Of a DNA stretch of 29,598 nucleotides, positions 13,956-23,290 are shown piece by piece (the first letter of the stretch is position 1; each line of letters starts with the position of its first letter). The DNA is taken from contig JBGAHT010000035.1 of assembly GCA_044226035.1 (NCBI GenBank), forward strand, positions 1 through 29,598, read 5' to 3'. A program made the translations under genes and the position numbers. The notes under the pieces were generated by a model. The model worked only from the letters and a program-made list of their open reading frames with translations. It had not been told where the DNA came from and made no database searches. The stretch comes from Pseudoluteimonas sp044226035. Its GTDB lineage: Bacteria; Pseudomonadota; Gammaproteobacteria; Xanthomonadales; Xanthomonadaceae.

Positions 13956-14945
13956 ATGAAACTCGGTTCGTTGAAGGAAGGCGGGCGCGACGGCACCCTC
14001 ATCGTCGTTTCGCGGGACCTGGCCAGGGCGGTGCGCGCCACCGGCATCGCGCCGACCCTGCAGCGCGCGCTGGAGGATTGGGAAAGCGCCGCGCCGCGCC
14101 TCAACGCCCTGTCCGACGCGCTCAACGACGGCAGCGCCGACGGCGTGTTCGACCTCGACATGCAGGCACTGGCCGCGCCGCTGCCGCGCGCCTACGAATT
14201 CGTCGACGGCAGCGCCTACCTGCCGCACGTCGCGCGCGTGCGCCGCGCGCGCGGCGCCGAGGTGCCGGAGAGCTTCTACGTCGATCCGCTGATGTACCAG
14301 GCCACCAGCGCCGGCTTCTACGGCCCGCGCGACCCGGTCAAGGTGGTCAGCGAGGACTACGGCATCGACCTGGAGGCGGAAATCGTCGTGGTCACCGACG
14401 ACGTGCCGATGGCGGCGACGCCGGAACAGGCGGCCGCGCACATCCAGCTCATCGGCCTGGTCAACGACGTCTCGCTGCGCAACCTGATCCCGCCGGAACT
14501 GGCGAAGGGCTTCGGCTTCCTGCAGTCCAAGCCGCGCAGCGCGCTGAGCCCGGTGTTCGTGACGCCGGACGAACTCGGCGACGCCTGGCGCGAGGGCAAG
14601 GTGCACCTGCCGCTGCTCACCCACATCAACGGCGCCTGGTTCGGCGCGCCCGAGGCCGGCGTGGACATGCAGTTCGATTTCCCGCAACTGGTCGCGCACG
14701 CGGCGAAGACCCGGCCGCTGTCGGCCGGCACGATCGTCGGTTCCGGCACGATCGCCAACGAGGACACCGCCAAGGGCGCCTCGTGCTTCGCCGAGAAGCG
14801 CACGGTCGAAACGCTGGAAACCGGCAAGCCGGTGACGCCGTTCATGAAGTTCGGCGACAGCGTGCGGATCGAGATGCTGGATCGCGAAGGCCGCAGCATC
14901 TTCGGCGCGATCGAACAGCGCATCGAGCGCCAAGCGGTGCCGTAA
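13956..14945 (+). CDS. Fumarylacetoacetate hydrolase family protein
   Basis: A 329-residue FAH-fold hydrolase. Seen: an N-terminal domain (KLGSLKEGGRDGTLIVVSRD), FYVDPLMYQATSAGF, and the metal-binding acidic cluster DYGIDLEAEIVVV. Later segments are VNDVSLRNLIP, FLQSKPRSALSPVFVTPDEL, and SGTIANEDTAKGASCFAEKR. The length and the GFGFLQSKP segment are those of the FAH-like proteins found beside maiA in proteobacteria. The likely reaction is hydrolysis of fumarylacetoacetate to fumarate and acetoacetate, the last step of tyrosine/homogentisate breakdown. The link to maiA supports this, but homogentisate dioxygenase is not in the window, so other FAH-type substrates remain possible. Confidence 0.88.
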   Translation: MKLGSLKEGGRDGTLIVVSRDLARAVRATGIAPTLQRALEDWESAAPRLNALSDALNDGSADGVFDLDMQALAAPLPRAYEFVDGSAYLPHVARVRRARGAEVPESFYVDPLMYQATSAGFYGPRDPVKVVSEDYGIDLEAEIVVVTDDVPMAATPEQAAAHIQLIGLVNDVSLRNLIPPELAKGFGFLQSKPRSALSPVFVTPDELGDAWREGKVHLPLLTHINGAWFGAPEAGVDMQFDFPQLVAHAAKTRPLSAGTIVGSGTIANEDTAKGASCFAEKRTVETLETGKPVTPFMKFGDSVRIEMLDREGRSIFGAIEQRIERQAVP

Positions 14946-15027
14946 GGCGCCGGGCGGGGCGGTCTTCGCGACCGGCGGCCGGCGCCGGCGCGCGGAAGGC
15001 GCTATGTTGCCGGCCGGGGAGGGCACC

Positions 15028-15690
15028 ATGAACGACAGGCTGAGGCTGTATTCGTACTGGCGCTCGAGCGCGGCCTACCGCGTCCGCATCGGGCTGCACC
15101 TCAAGGGACTGGCGTTCGAAACCATGCCGGTGCATCTGGTGCGCGATGGCGGCGAACAGCATTCGCCCGCGTTCCGCGACGCCAATCCGCAGCAGCTGGT
15201 GCCGGTGCTCGAGCACGGCCAACGCATGCTGCGGCAATCGCTGGCAATCCTCGAATACCTCGACGAAATCTGGCCGGAGCCGGCGCTGCTGCCGGCCACC
15301 GCGCGCGAACGCCAGCGCGTGCGCGCGCTGGCGCAGCTGGTCGCCTGCGACATCCATCCGCTCAACAACCTGCGCGTGCTGCAGTACTTCGAGCGCGAAT
15401 GGGGCGTGCCGCAACCCGAGCGCGACGGTTGGGTGCGGCACTGGATCGTCGCCGGGTTCGACGCATTCGAGTCGATGCTGGCCGAACATCCGTCCACCGG
15501 CACGTTCTGCGACGGCAACAACCCGAGCATCGCCGACTGCTGCCTGGTGCCGCAGCTCTACAACGCGCGCCGCTTCGGCGTGGCGCTCGATGCCTACCCG
15601 ACGATGCTGCGGATCGAACGCGCGTGCATGGAACTGCCTGCGTTCCAGGCCGCGCAGCCGGAACGCCAGCCGGACGCCCCGGGTTCCTGA
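15028..15690 (+). CDS. maiA: Maleylacetoacetate isomerase (zeta-class GST)
   Basis: Isomerises maleylacetoacetate to fumarylacetoacetate using glutathione, directly upstream of the reaction of the preceding gene. It has 220 residues, typical of zeta-class GSTs. Seen: the active-site motif SYWRSSAAYRVRIGLHLKG (equivalent to SSCSWRVRIAL), the cis-Pro segment NPQQLVPVLEHG, LRQSLAILEYLDE (the glutathione-binding QS pair) and the C-terminal helical domain with CDIHPLNNLRVLQYF and NNPSIADCCLVPQLYNARRF. The ATG at 15028 follows a strong GGGGAGGG; the in-frame ATG at 15004 lies in a -10-like sequence and is less likely. Confidence 0.93.
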   Translation: MNDRLRLYSYWRSSAAYRVRIGLHLKGLAFETMPVHLVRDGGEQHSPAFRDANPQQLVPVLEHGQRMLRQSLAILEYLDEIWPEPALLPATARERQRVRALAQLVACDIHPLNNLRVLQYFEREWGVPQPERDGWVRHWIVAGFDAFESMLAEHPSTGTFCDGNNPSIADCCLVPQLYNARRFGVALDAYPTMLRIERACMELPAFQAAQPERQPDAPGS

Positions 15691-15785
15691 CCGCCACATT
15701 CGTCCATCCACCGATTCATCGAGCGCGGCGATCTTCCGCGCGATTGGGCTTGCGATCGTGAAGAAATCGCGATGGGGGAAAGGGC

Positions 15786-16235
15786 ATGAAGATGGGTATC
15801 GCTGCGCTCAACCCATCCTACCTCGCTACGATTCGGAAATTTCCAATGTATTGGGCCATTAGCGCATTGATATTCGCGATCGCTCCACTATTGATCGGAA
15901 TGGCGTCGGGTCACATCGCGGAGATCCATGGAACTGTTTTGGTAAAAGGAGGGCAACCTGCCGTGAATGCGGAGCTGATTGTTCTAGACAGCTGGGCAGG
16001 TCTGTTTACCATGCGGGAAAGAGAACTGTTGCGCATCCACACAAATGCCAATGGGAAATTTCATATTCGCAGCGTGCGTTTTACGCATGCCATAAACATT
16101 CGCGTCATGGAGAAGCCATGCGCTTGGCATACAGGAACCATTGCCTTGACGGAGGGAACTCGGAACCCGGATGGGAGTTATGAGCTGAGAATAGAGGTTA
16201 TGCCTGTAAGGCGCGCGTGCGACGAAGGGGCGTAG
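15786..16235 (+). CDS. Orphan membrane-anchored protein with a carboxypeptidase-regulatory-like domain
   Basis: A 149-residue protein of no named family. One hydrophobic segment (about residues 21-41, YWAISALIFAIAPLLIGMA) looks like a signal anchor. The remainder resembles a small beta-sandwich of the carboxypeptidase regulatory type: HGTVLVKGGQPAVNAELIVL, then RIHTNANGKFHIRSV, the usual 'gain of TDxNGxF' pattern. It starts at an ATG behind GGGGGAAAGG. Base composition differs from its neighbours: the line 15841-15900 has 27 G+C in 60. Its codons include many AT-ending ones. It sits beside a transposase remnant, so recent acquisition is likely. The function is unknown. Confidence 0.65.
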   Translation: MKMGIAALNPSYLATIRKFPMYWAISALIFAIAPLLIGMASGHIAEIHGTVLVKGGQPAVNAELIVLDSWAGLFTMRERELLRIHTNANGKFHIRSVRFTHAINIRVMEKPCAWHTGTIALTEGTRNPDGSYELRIEVMPVRRACDEGA

Positions 16236-16276
16236 AGTGTACAAGTTGAGCAACTAACCAACTAACGGAGTCAGGT

Positions 16277-16510
16277 TCACTTTTGCCGTGCAGGTCTATG
16301 CGCCGCTCGGATGCCTGCAAAGCGCTGGGTCTTGGCTTCGACCATCGCGCGGAAATCGTTTCGCCCGATGGCCCGTTGTTGCTGCAGGTAGAGCCGGATC
16401 TCGGCGAGGTCGTCGTCGGTGACCGCATCGCTCAACAGTTTTCGATACGCACGCCCACGTTCGCCAGGGACGTAGGGCGAAATAGGTAGCAGCGCATTGC
16501 GCCAACGCAA
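16277..16510 (-). pseudogene. C-terminal remnant of a REP-associated (RAYT/Y1-type) transposase
   Basis: The minus frame ending at 16277 encodes a stretch resembling the C-terminal tail of REP-associated tyrosine transposases: GRAYRKLLSDAVTDDDLAEI, RLYLQQQRAIGRNDFRAMVE, AKTQRFAGIRAAHRPARQK. The catalytic HUH and Tyr regions are absent, so only the tail survives. The stop is embedded in AAAAGTGAACCTGACTCC, a sequence that in my experience often ends such transposase genes in xanthomonads. The remaining bases of the 16236-16554 gap hold no other gene. The assignment rests on recalled pattern similarity. Confidence 0.55.
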
Positions 16511-16554
16511 ACCGCATCTGCGTTGGGTATCCGTCCGGAACGCGAAGCTGGGCC

Positions 16555-17685
16555 TCAGTGCGAGGCTGAGGCCTGCTGGGAACTGGTGTCGAACACGTCC
16601 GCGTAGGGATCATGCTCGCCGCTGGCGCCCTCGGACAGGCGGAACTTCAGCGCCAGGCCCTCGCGCGAATCGGCGGCGTCGAGCGCGCGCTCGCGTTCCA
16701 CCCGGCCGGTCTTGTACAGCCGGTACAGGCACTGGTCGAAGCTCTCCATGCCTTCCTCGAGCGAGGCTTCCATCGCCTGCTTGACCTCGTGCACCTGGCC
16801 GCGGCGCAGCAGGTCGCGGATGTGCGGGGTGTTGATCAGCACCTCGGTCGCCGGCAGGCGGCGGCCGTCGGTGCCGATCACCAGCCGCTGCGAGATCACC
16901 GCGCGCAGGTTCAGGGCGAGGTTCATCAGCACGTTCTTGTGCGCGCCCTCGGGGAAGAAGTTGAGGATGCGCTCGATGGTCTGGTCGGCGTTGTTCGAGT
17001 GCAGCGTGGCCAGGCACAGGTGGCCGGTTTCGGAGAAGGCGATCGCCGCCTCCATCGTCTCGGCGTCGCGGATCTCGCCGATCAGGATCACGTCCGGCGC
17101 CTCGCGCATCGCGTTCTTGAGCGCGTTGTGGAAGCCGTGCGTGTCCAGGCCGACCTCGCGCTGGTTGACGATCGACTTCTTGTGCCGGTGCAGGTATTCG
17201 ATCGGGTCCTCGATGGTGAGGACGTGGCCCGAGGTGGTGGTGTTGCGGTGGTCGATCATCGAGGCCAGCGTCGTCGACTTGCCCGAGCCGGTCGAACCGA
17301 CCACCAGCACCAGCCCGCGCGGCGCCATGATCACGTCCTTCAGCACCATCGGCAGCTGCAGTTCCTCGATCGACGGGATCACGTTGCGGATCGCGCGGAT
17401 CACCATGCCGACTTCGCCGCGCTGCTTGAACACGTTCACGCGGAAGCGGCCGGCGCCTTCCAGCACCACCGCCATGTTCAGCTCCAGGTCGCGTTCGAAC
17501 GCCTCCTTCTGGCCTTCGTCCATCAGCGAATAGGCGATCTTCTTCACCATGCCGGCCGGCAGGCCGGTGCTGCCGAGCGGGTAGTGCTTGCCCTCGACCT
17601 TGATGTAGACCGGCGCGCCCGTGGTCATGAACATGTCCGACGCGTTCTTGTCGGTCATCAGCTTCAGGAAGTAGCCGATATCCAT
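16555..17685 (-). CDS. pilU: Type IV pilus retraction ATPase PilU
   Basis: A hexameric secretion-type ATPase at the inner membrane that assists PilT in pilus retraction and twitching. It has 376 residues. Seen: N-terminal SDMFMTTGAPVYIKVEGK, Walker A GSTGSGKST (130-138), the Asp box TIEDPIEYLHRHKKSIV, Walker B VILIGEIRDAETM, and the His box TGHLCLATLHSNNADQTIERI. The PilU rather than PilT call rests on the longer C-terminus and the segments EVLINTPHIRDLLRRGQVHE and ESFDQCLYRLYKTGRV, which match PilU. The ATG at 17685 has GGAGGG upstream; the long frame extending to 18081 overlaps the divergent gene. pilT is not in the window. Confidence 0.93.
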   Translation of the reverse strand: MDIGYFLKLMTDKNASDMFMTTGAPVYIKVEGKHYPLGSTGLPAGMVKKIAYSLMDEGQKEAFERDLELNMAVVLEGAGRFRVNVFKQRGEVGMVIRAIRNVIPSIEELQLPMVLKDVIMAPRGLVLVVGSTGSGKSTTLASMIDHRNTTTSGHVLTIEDPIEYLHRHKKSIVNQREVGLDTHGFHNALKNAMREAPDVILIGEIRDAETMEAAIAFSETGHLCLATLHSNNADQTIERILNFFPEGAHKNVLMNLALNLRAVISQRLVIGTDGRRLPATEVLINTPHIRDLLRRGQVHEVKQAMEASLEEGMESFDQCLYRLYKTGRVERERALDAADSREGLALKFRLSEGASGEHDPYADVFDTSSQQASASH

Positions 17686-17784
17686 CCATCCCTCCTCGCC
17701 CGCGGCGGATTGACGTTGCGACGGGGCGTCGTGCGGTGAAGAATGGCCGTGCGGCTTTCCCCGCCGGCAACACGGCCACGTCCG

Positions 17785-18756
17785 ATGAATCCAAGCTTCG
17801 CACACTTCGACAAGTTCCTGTATCCGCGACTGCTGGCGCCGCTGCTCCTCGCCGCGGCCACCGGCGGTTGCGCATCCACGCCGCCGCCGACCGCGGAACT
17901 CGACCAGGCGCGGCAGGCCTTGAACCGCGCCGAGGCCGGCACCCCCGCGGCCGAGCTGGACGCCACGATCGCGATGGCGCGTTCCGAACTCGAAGCCGCG
18001 CAGGCGGCGATGGCGAAGGGCCGCGACAAGGACGCTCGCGCGCTCGCGCTCGCGGCCGCCGCGGACGCCGATCTGGCGCATGCCGCGAGCCAGGCCCGCG
18101 ACGCGGCGCAGGCGGTGCGCCAGCGCAGCGCGGAAGTGGCGTCGCTGCGGCAGACGCTGGGCGTGGACGACGGCAGCGTGTTGCCCGAACCGGTGCCGGT
18201 GCCGCCGTTGCCCGCCGTCGGCTTCGGCGGCGACGAAGCCGCGCGCCTGCAGGCGCTCAATGCCGATCCGCGGTACCAGGGCATCGCCGCCTACGAACGC
18301 TTCCGCGCGCAGCAGGCGCTGGATGCGCTCGCCGCCGCGCGCAGCAGCCAGCGCGCCGCGTTGCAGGCGCTGGCCGGCAAGCGCGTCGCCATCGCCGAGC
18401 AGGCGGCGGCGGCGGAAGCCTTGCGCCGGCAGGCCGACGATCTCGACCGGCAGCGCAGCGAGCTGATGGTCGAAGCCAGTCGCCAGGACGCCGAACGCGC
18501 ACGCCAGGAAGCCGAACGCCTGCGGCTGGAAGCGCAGATGCAGGCGGAGGAAGCCGAGCGTTTGCGCGCCGCCGCCGATGCCGAGGCGCAGGCGCGGCAG
18601 AGCGCGGAAGCGGTGGTGCAGGGCGTCGGCGACGCCGAGCGCGCCAAGCTCAAGGCCGCGCGCGATCGCGAGGCGGAACTGGCCCGGCAGGAGGCCGAGC
18701 TACGCGCTGCCGCGGGCCAGGATCCGCCCAAGCCCAAGAAAAAGCCCAAGCACTGA
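17785..18756 (+). CDS. DUF4398-type coiled-coil envelope protein
   Basis: A 323-residue protein. Residues about 10-30 are hydrophobic (RLLAPLLLAAATGGC), and a Cys followed by AS suggests a lipoprotein, though the -3 residue (Thr) is unusual. A short DUF4398-like helical repeat follows (ELDQARQALNRAEAGTPAAE, then MARSELEAAQAAMAKGRDKD), then a proline-rich linker (PEPVPVPPLPAVG) and a very Ala/Glu/Arg-rich coiled coil up to a Lys/Pro tail (PPKPKKKPKH). Related xanthomonad proteins often carry an OmpA domain after DUF4398; here none is present. A periplasmic structural role is likely but unproven. The ATG at 17785 is used; the in-frame GTG at 17743 is too far from the signal segment. Confidence 0.7.
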   Translation: MNPSFAHFDKFLYPRLLAPLLLAAATGGCASTPPPTAELDQARQALNRAEAGTPAAELDATIAMARSELEAAQAAMAKGRDKDARALALAAAADADLAHAASQARDAAQAVRQRSAEVASLRQTLGVDDGSVLPEPVPVPPLPAVGFGGDEAARLQALNADPRYQGIAAYERFRAQQALDALAAARSSQRAALQALAGKRVAIAEQAAAAEALRRQADDLDRQRSELMVEASRQDAERARQEAERLRLEAQMQAEEAERLRAAADAEAQARQSAEAVVQGVGDAERAKLKAARDREAELARQEAELRAAAGQDPPKPKKKPKH

Positions 18757-18781
18757 CCGCTTCGTTAAAAAATAATAAAAA
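18753..18781 (+). promoter_or_regulatory. Candidate promoter of the structured intergenic region
   Basis: CTGACC (18753-18758), 17 bases, TAAAAA (18776-18781), in an A/T-rich block (TTAAAAAATAATAAAAAC) that is striking in such GC-rich DNA. It points into the hairpin-rich stretch, with an expected start near 18788. Confidence 0.4.
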
Positions 18782-18790
18782 CAAGGGGTT

Positions 18791-18944
18791 GCGTCCGTCC
18801 CGCCGAGGATTGAGACGCACTTCCGCATCCTTCACGGACGCTTCGGGCCCATCGGATCAAGCAATTGCGCGGACTGCTTGCGAGGCCCCGGGCGGAGGAG
18901 TAGGTTCGGGCTTCCAGAGGGTTCGATTCCCGTCGGACCCTTGG
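18791..18944 (+). ncRNA. Candidate structured RNA (three consecutive stems)
   Basis: No gene is seen between 18757 and 19176. This part folds into three units. Stem 1: GCGTCCG (18791-18797) with CGGACGC (18835-18841), enclosing AGGAT/ATCCT (18806-18810/18827-18831). Stem 2: GGGCC (18845-18849) with GGCCC (18884-18888), enclosing CAAGCA/TGCTTG (18858-18863/18875-18880). Stem 3: CCAG-(bulged A)-GGGTTCGA with TCGGACCC-TTGG (18914-18944), 12 bp. An A/T-rich promoter-like block precedes it. I do not recognise a known RNA family. It may be a small RNA or a long structured leader of the DUF465 gene. Confidence 0.4.
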
Positions 18945-18980
18945 CCAGCGAGCCAGGTCGATGACGCCAACATCCGACAA

Positions 18981-19025
18981 TCCGGAACGCCAGATCACGC
19001 ACCGTTCGGGCGTGGGCGTTCCGGA
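18981..19025. repeat. Large two-step palindrome
   Basis: TCCGGAACGCC (18981-18991) pairs perfectly with GGCGTTCCGGA (19015-19025). Inside, CACGC (18996-19000) pairs with GCGTG (19010-19014), leaving a four-base bulge AGAT and a nine-base loop. In total 16 bp of stem, in the gene-free stretch before the DUF465 gene. Confidence 0.65.
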
Positions 19026-19069
19026 AGGAGCGTCCCGCGCCGCCGGCCCCTCAGGTCACGCCACCTTGC

Positions 19070-19100
19070 AACGCCCCGCGTCGGAGACGGCCGGGGCGTT
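19070..19100 (+). terminator. Terminator-like hairpin upstream of the DUF465 gene
   Basis: AACGCCCCG (19070-19078) with CGGGGCGTT (19092-19100), and an inner CGTC/GACG stem around GGA. The shape is that of GC-rich intrinsic terminators but only TTC follows, so termination is uncertain. It would close the candidate RNA unit starting near 18788. Confidence 0.45.
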
Positions 19101-19176
19101 CGCATGTCTGGCGCCGTCCGGACCACGTCGGCTTGCCGGCGCGGGCTTTTCCCCTTAGCAGTCGCAGGAGGTCTCC

Positions 19177-19395
19177 ATGTTCGAAGGGCAACCGCAGACG
19201 GAACTCGACGCCATCCTCAAGGCGAACAACGAGTTCAGGCAGCTCTACTACCGCCACAAGGAATTGGACAAGCAGGTGCTCGATGCCGAACTCGGCGTGC
19301 TGCCGGTCGACGATTCGACCCTTTCGCAGATGAAGCGCGAGAAGCTGGCCGCCAAGGACCGCCTGACCCGGATGTACGACGTCCTCCATCACTGA
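19177..19395 (+). CDS. YdcH family protein (DUF465)
   Basis: A 72-residue, highly charged helical protein of the DUF465/YdcH family: a first helix (ELDAILKANNEFRQLYYRHK), a short link (DAELGVLPVDDST) and a second helix (LSQMKREKLAAKDRLTRMYD). The family forms small coiled-coil hairpins and its function is unknown. It has the best Shine-Dalgarno of the region (AGGAGG, eight bases from the ATG). The upstream gap holds several hairpins that may form its leader, and a long GC hairpin follows the stop. Confidence 0.85.
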   Translation: MFEGQPQTELDAILKANNEFRQLYYRHKELDKQVLDAELGVLPVDDSTLSQMKREKLAAKDRLTRMYDVLHH

Positions 19396-19412
19396 CCCGG
19401 CGTTTTCCTCGT

Positions 19413-19454
19413 CGCGGGCGGCGGCGGTATCCTCGTCCACTGCCGCCGCCCGCG
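19413..19454. terminator. Long GC hairpin after the DUF465 gene
   Basis: CGCGGGCGGCGGCGGT (19413-19428) and ACTGCCGCCGCCCGCG (19439-19454) form a 16-bp stem (one G-T pair) with a 10-base loop. No U-run follows. It separates the DUF465 gene from the cbs promoter. Confidence 0.5.
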
Positions 19455-19483
19455 TCACCTTCCGCATCCCGCCACGGGGCGGT

Positions 19484-19492
19484 TGCTAGAAT
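19484..19492 (+). promoter_or_regulatory. Extended -10 promoter of cbs
   Basis: TGC-TAGAAT (TGn extension plus a TANAAT hexamer) lies 40 bases before the cbs start. There is no clear -35, as expected for extended -10 promoters. Confidence 0.5.
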
Positions 19493-19532
19493 CCCGGCCG
19501 AAGCCGCGGCGCGCGCGGCGCGCGAATCCCGC

Positions 19533-20903
<1,371 letters not shown>

Positions 20904-20937
20904 GGCGCCGCGCCGGCCCGGGCGCTGGCGGCGCGGA

Positions 20938-20946
20938 TGCTAAAAT
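20938..20946 (+). promoter_or_regulatory. Extended -10 promoter of metB
   Basis: TGC-TAAAAT lies 28 bases before the metB start. A GC hairpin (GCGCCGC 20905-20911 with GCGGCGC 20928-20934) separates it from the cbs stop. metB may therefore be transcribed independently of cbs. Confidence 0.5.
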
Positions 20947-20974
20947 CCGCGTTCGTTTGCACAAGGCGGATCGA

Positions 20975-22150
20975 ATGAGTCAGGACCATCGCGGCCGCGG
21001 CCGCTCCGGGCTGGGCACGCTGGCGATCCATGCCGGCCAGTCGCCCGATCCCACGACCGGCGCGGTGATGCCGCCGATCTACGCCACCTCGACCTACGCC
21101 CAGTCCAGCCCGGGCGTGCACCAGGGCTTCGAGTACTCGCGCACGCACAACCCGACCCGCTTCGCCTACGAGCGCTGCGTCGCCGGTTTGGAAGGCGGCA
21201 GCCGCGGGTTCGCGTTCGCATCCGGGCTCGCGGCCACCTCCACGCTGCTGGAACTGCTCGACAGCGGCGACCACGTGCTCGCGATGGACGACCTCTACGG
21301 CGGCAGCTACCGCCTGTTCGAACGCGTGCGCCGGCGCAGCGCGGGCCTGGACTTCAGCTTCGTCGACATGACCGATCCGGCGAAGTTCGAGGCCGCGATC
21401 ACGCCCAGGACGAAGCTGGTGTGGATCGAAACCCCGACCAACCCGCTGCTGAAGATCGTCGACATCGCCGCGATCGCGGCCATCGCGAAGAAGCGCGGCC
21501 TGCGGGTCGCGGTCGACAACACCTTCGCCTCGCCGGCGCTGCAGCGCCCGCTCGAACACGGCGCCGACCTGGTCATGCATTCGGCGACGAAATACCTCAA
21601 CGGCCATTCGGACATGGTCGGCGGCATGCTCGTGGTCGGCGACGACGCCGAACTCGCCGAGCAGGTCGCGTTCCTGCAGAACTCGGTCGGCGCGGTGCAG
21701 GGCCCGTTCGACAGCTTCCTCGCGCTGCGCGGCCTGAAGACGCTGCACCTGCGCATGCGCGCGCATTGCGAAAACGCGCAGGCGCTGGCGGAATGGCTGC
21801 AATCGCATCCGGCGATCGAGGCGGTGATCCATCCCGGTCTCGCATCGCACCCGCACCACGCGCTCGCCAAGCGGCAGATGGACGGCTTCGGCGGCATGCT
21901 CTCGGTGCGGGTGAAGGGCGGCCTCGACGGCGCCAAGCGCTTCTGCGAGCGGCTCGAGCTGTTCACGCTGGCCGAATCGCTCGGCGGCGTGGAATCGCTG
22001 GTCAACCACCCGGCGATCATGACCCACGCCAGCATCCCGCCCGCGCGCCGCGCCGAACTCGGCATCGCCGACGACCTCGTGCGCTTGTCCGTCGGCGTGG
22101 AAACGCTGGAGGACCTGCGCGCCGACCTCGACCACGCGCTGGCGGCATGA
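20975..22150 (+). CDS. metB: Cystathionine gamma-synthase / gamma-lyase (Cys/Met metabolism PLP enzyme)
   Basis: A 391-residue PLP enzyme of the Cys/Met family. Seen: LAIHAGQSPDPTTGAVMPPI, YSRTHNPTRFAYERCVAGLE, the FASGLAAT segment, VWIETPTNPLLKIVD, DNTFASPALQRPLEHGADLV, and the PLP lysine (about 206) in MHSATKYLNGHSDMVGG. The C-terminal SLGGVESLVNHPAIMTHA is also present. Sequence alone does not separate the synthase from the lyase; next to cbs, a gamma-lyase role (cystathionine to cysteine) makes a complete reverse transsulfuration pair. In Xanthomonas this gene is called metB and borders the LPS locus, as here. The stop overlaps the wecB start. Confidence 0.9.
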   Translation: MSQDHRGRGRSGLGTLAIHAGQSPDPTTGAVMPPIYATSTYAQSSPGVHQGFEYSRTHNPTRFAYERCVAGLEGGSRGFAFASGLAATSTLLELLDSGDHVLAMDDLYGGSYRLFERVRRRSAGLDFSFVDMTDPAKFEAAITPRTKLVWIETPTNPLLKIVDIAAIAAIAKKRGLRVAVDNTFASPALQRPLEHGADLVMHSATKYLNGHSDMVGGMLVVGDDAELAEQVAFLQNSVGAVQGPFDSFLALRGLKTLHLRMRAHCENAQALAEWLQSHPAIEAVIHPGLASHPHHALAKRQMDGFGGMLSVRVKGGLDGAKRFCERLELFTLAESLGGVESLVNHPAIMTHASIPPARRAELGIADDLVRLSVGVETLEDLRADLDHALAA

Positions 22151-23280
22151 CGCGGGAAGCATCCCCGGGGCAGGACGCGCGCAAGCGCATTCTCGCGGTG
22201 GTGGGCACGCGGCCCGAGGCGATCAAGATGGCGCCGGTGATTCGTGCGCTGCGGGCCGCGCCCTGGGCGGACGTGCGCGTGCTGGCGACGGCCCAGCACC
22301 GGCAGATGCTCGACCAGGTGCTCGATGCGTTCGCGATCGTCCCCGACATCGACCTCGACATCATGGCGCCCGGCCAGACCTTGCCGGAACTGACCTCGCG
22401 CCTGCTGTCGCGGCTGGACGAGGTGTTCGCGCGGGAACAACCCGACGTGGTGCTGATCCAGGGCGACACCACCACGGTCATGACCGCGGCGCTGGCGGCG
22501 TTCTACCGGCGCATCGCCGTGGGCCACGTCGAGGCGGGCCTGCGCACCGGCGATTTGCACAACCCGTTCCCCGAGGAAATGAACCGGGTCGTGGCCGGGC
22601 GCCTGTCGCGCTGGCATTTCGCGCCGACCGAAGGCGCGCGCGACAACCTGCTGCGCGAGGGATTCGATCCGGCCGCGGTGCACGTCACCGGCAACACCGT
22701 GATCGATGCGCTGCTCGAGGTCGTGCGGCGCGACGCGCCGTTGCCGGTCGAAGTGCCGGCGGGTCGGCGCATGGTGTTGGTCACCGCGCATCGCCGGGAG
22801 AATTTCGGCGCGCCCTTCCGCGAGGTCTGCCTGGCGATCCGCGACCTCGCCGACAGGCACGAAGACGCGCATTTCGTGTATCCGGTGCACCCGAACCCGA
22901 ACGTGTCCGGGCCCGCGCACGAGATCCTTTCCGGCCATGCGCGCATCACCCTGTGCCCGCCGCTGGATTACCTGCCGTTCGTCGCGGCGATGAAGCGCGC
23001 CTACCTCGTGCTGACCGATTCCGGCGGCGTGCAGGAAGAAGCGCCCGCCCTGGGCAAGCCGGTGCTGGTCATGCGCCGGGAAACCGAGCGCCCGGAGGCG
23101 GTCGCGGCCGGTGTGGTGCGGCTGGTGGGGCGGGTGCGCGACGCCATCGTCGCCGAGGTTTCGCGCCTGCTGGACGATCCCGACGCCTACGCCGGCATGG
23201 CCAAGGGGGTTTCGCCCTACGGCGACGGCCACGCGGCGGCGCGGATTGCCGATATCCTCAAGCGCGATCTCGTCGGATGA
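22147..23280 (+). CDS. wecB: UDP-N-acetylglucosamine 2-epimerase (non-hydrolysing)
   Basis: Interconverts UDP-GlcNAc and UDP-ManNAc for surface polysaccharide synthesis in the cytoplasm. It has 377 residues, normal for the family, with GT-B fold motifs: VVGTRPEAIKMAPVIRAL, VLIQGDTTTVMTAALAAFY, GHVEAGLRTGDLHNPFPEEM, VLVTAHRRENFGAPF, and LTDSGGVQEEAPALGKPVLV. The ATG overlaps the metB stop (ATGA), so it may be translated from the metB transcript. It opens the polysaccharide locus. Confidence 0.94.
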   Translation: MTREASPGQDARKRILAVVGTRPEAIKMAPVIRALRAAPWADVRVLATAQHRQMLDQVLDAFAIVPDIDLDIMAPGQTLPELTSRLLSRLDEVFAREQPDVVLIQGDTTTVMTAALAAFYRRIAVGHVEAGLRTGDLHNPFPEEMNRVVAGRLSRWHFAPTEGARDNLLREGFDPAAVHVTGNTVIDALLEVVRRDAPLPVEVPAGRRMVLVTAHRRENFGAPFREVCLAIRDLADRHEDAHFVYPVHPNPNVSGPAHEILSGHARITLCPPLDYLPFVAAMKRAYLVLTDSGGVQEEAPALGKPVLVMRRETERPEAVAAGVVRLVGRVRDAIVAEVSRLLDDPDAYAGMAKGVSPYGDGHAAARIADILKRDLVG

Positions 23281-23290
23281 TGCTCGCGCC

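Noticed and set aside
17686..17784. TTGACG at 17710 as a promoter -35 for the DUF4398 gene
   Set aside because: No -10-like hexamer lies at a usable spacing (the nearest candidate is over 20 bases away).
18914..18944. tRNA 3' half suggested by GGTTCGATTCC
   Set aside because: The T-stem would contain an A/G mismatch, no matching 5' acceptor strand is present and no CCA follows at the right place; the bases fit a 12-bp hairpin better.
17736..19532. Very long plus frame joined upstream to cbs
   Set aside because: It runs through the DUF4398 gene in another frame and through hairpin-rich non-coding DNA; the encoded sequence is Arg-rich filler until the conserved cbs start at 19533.
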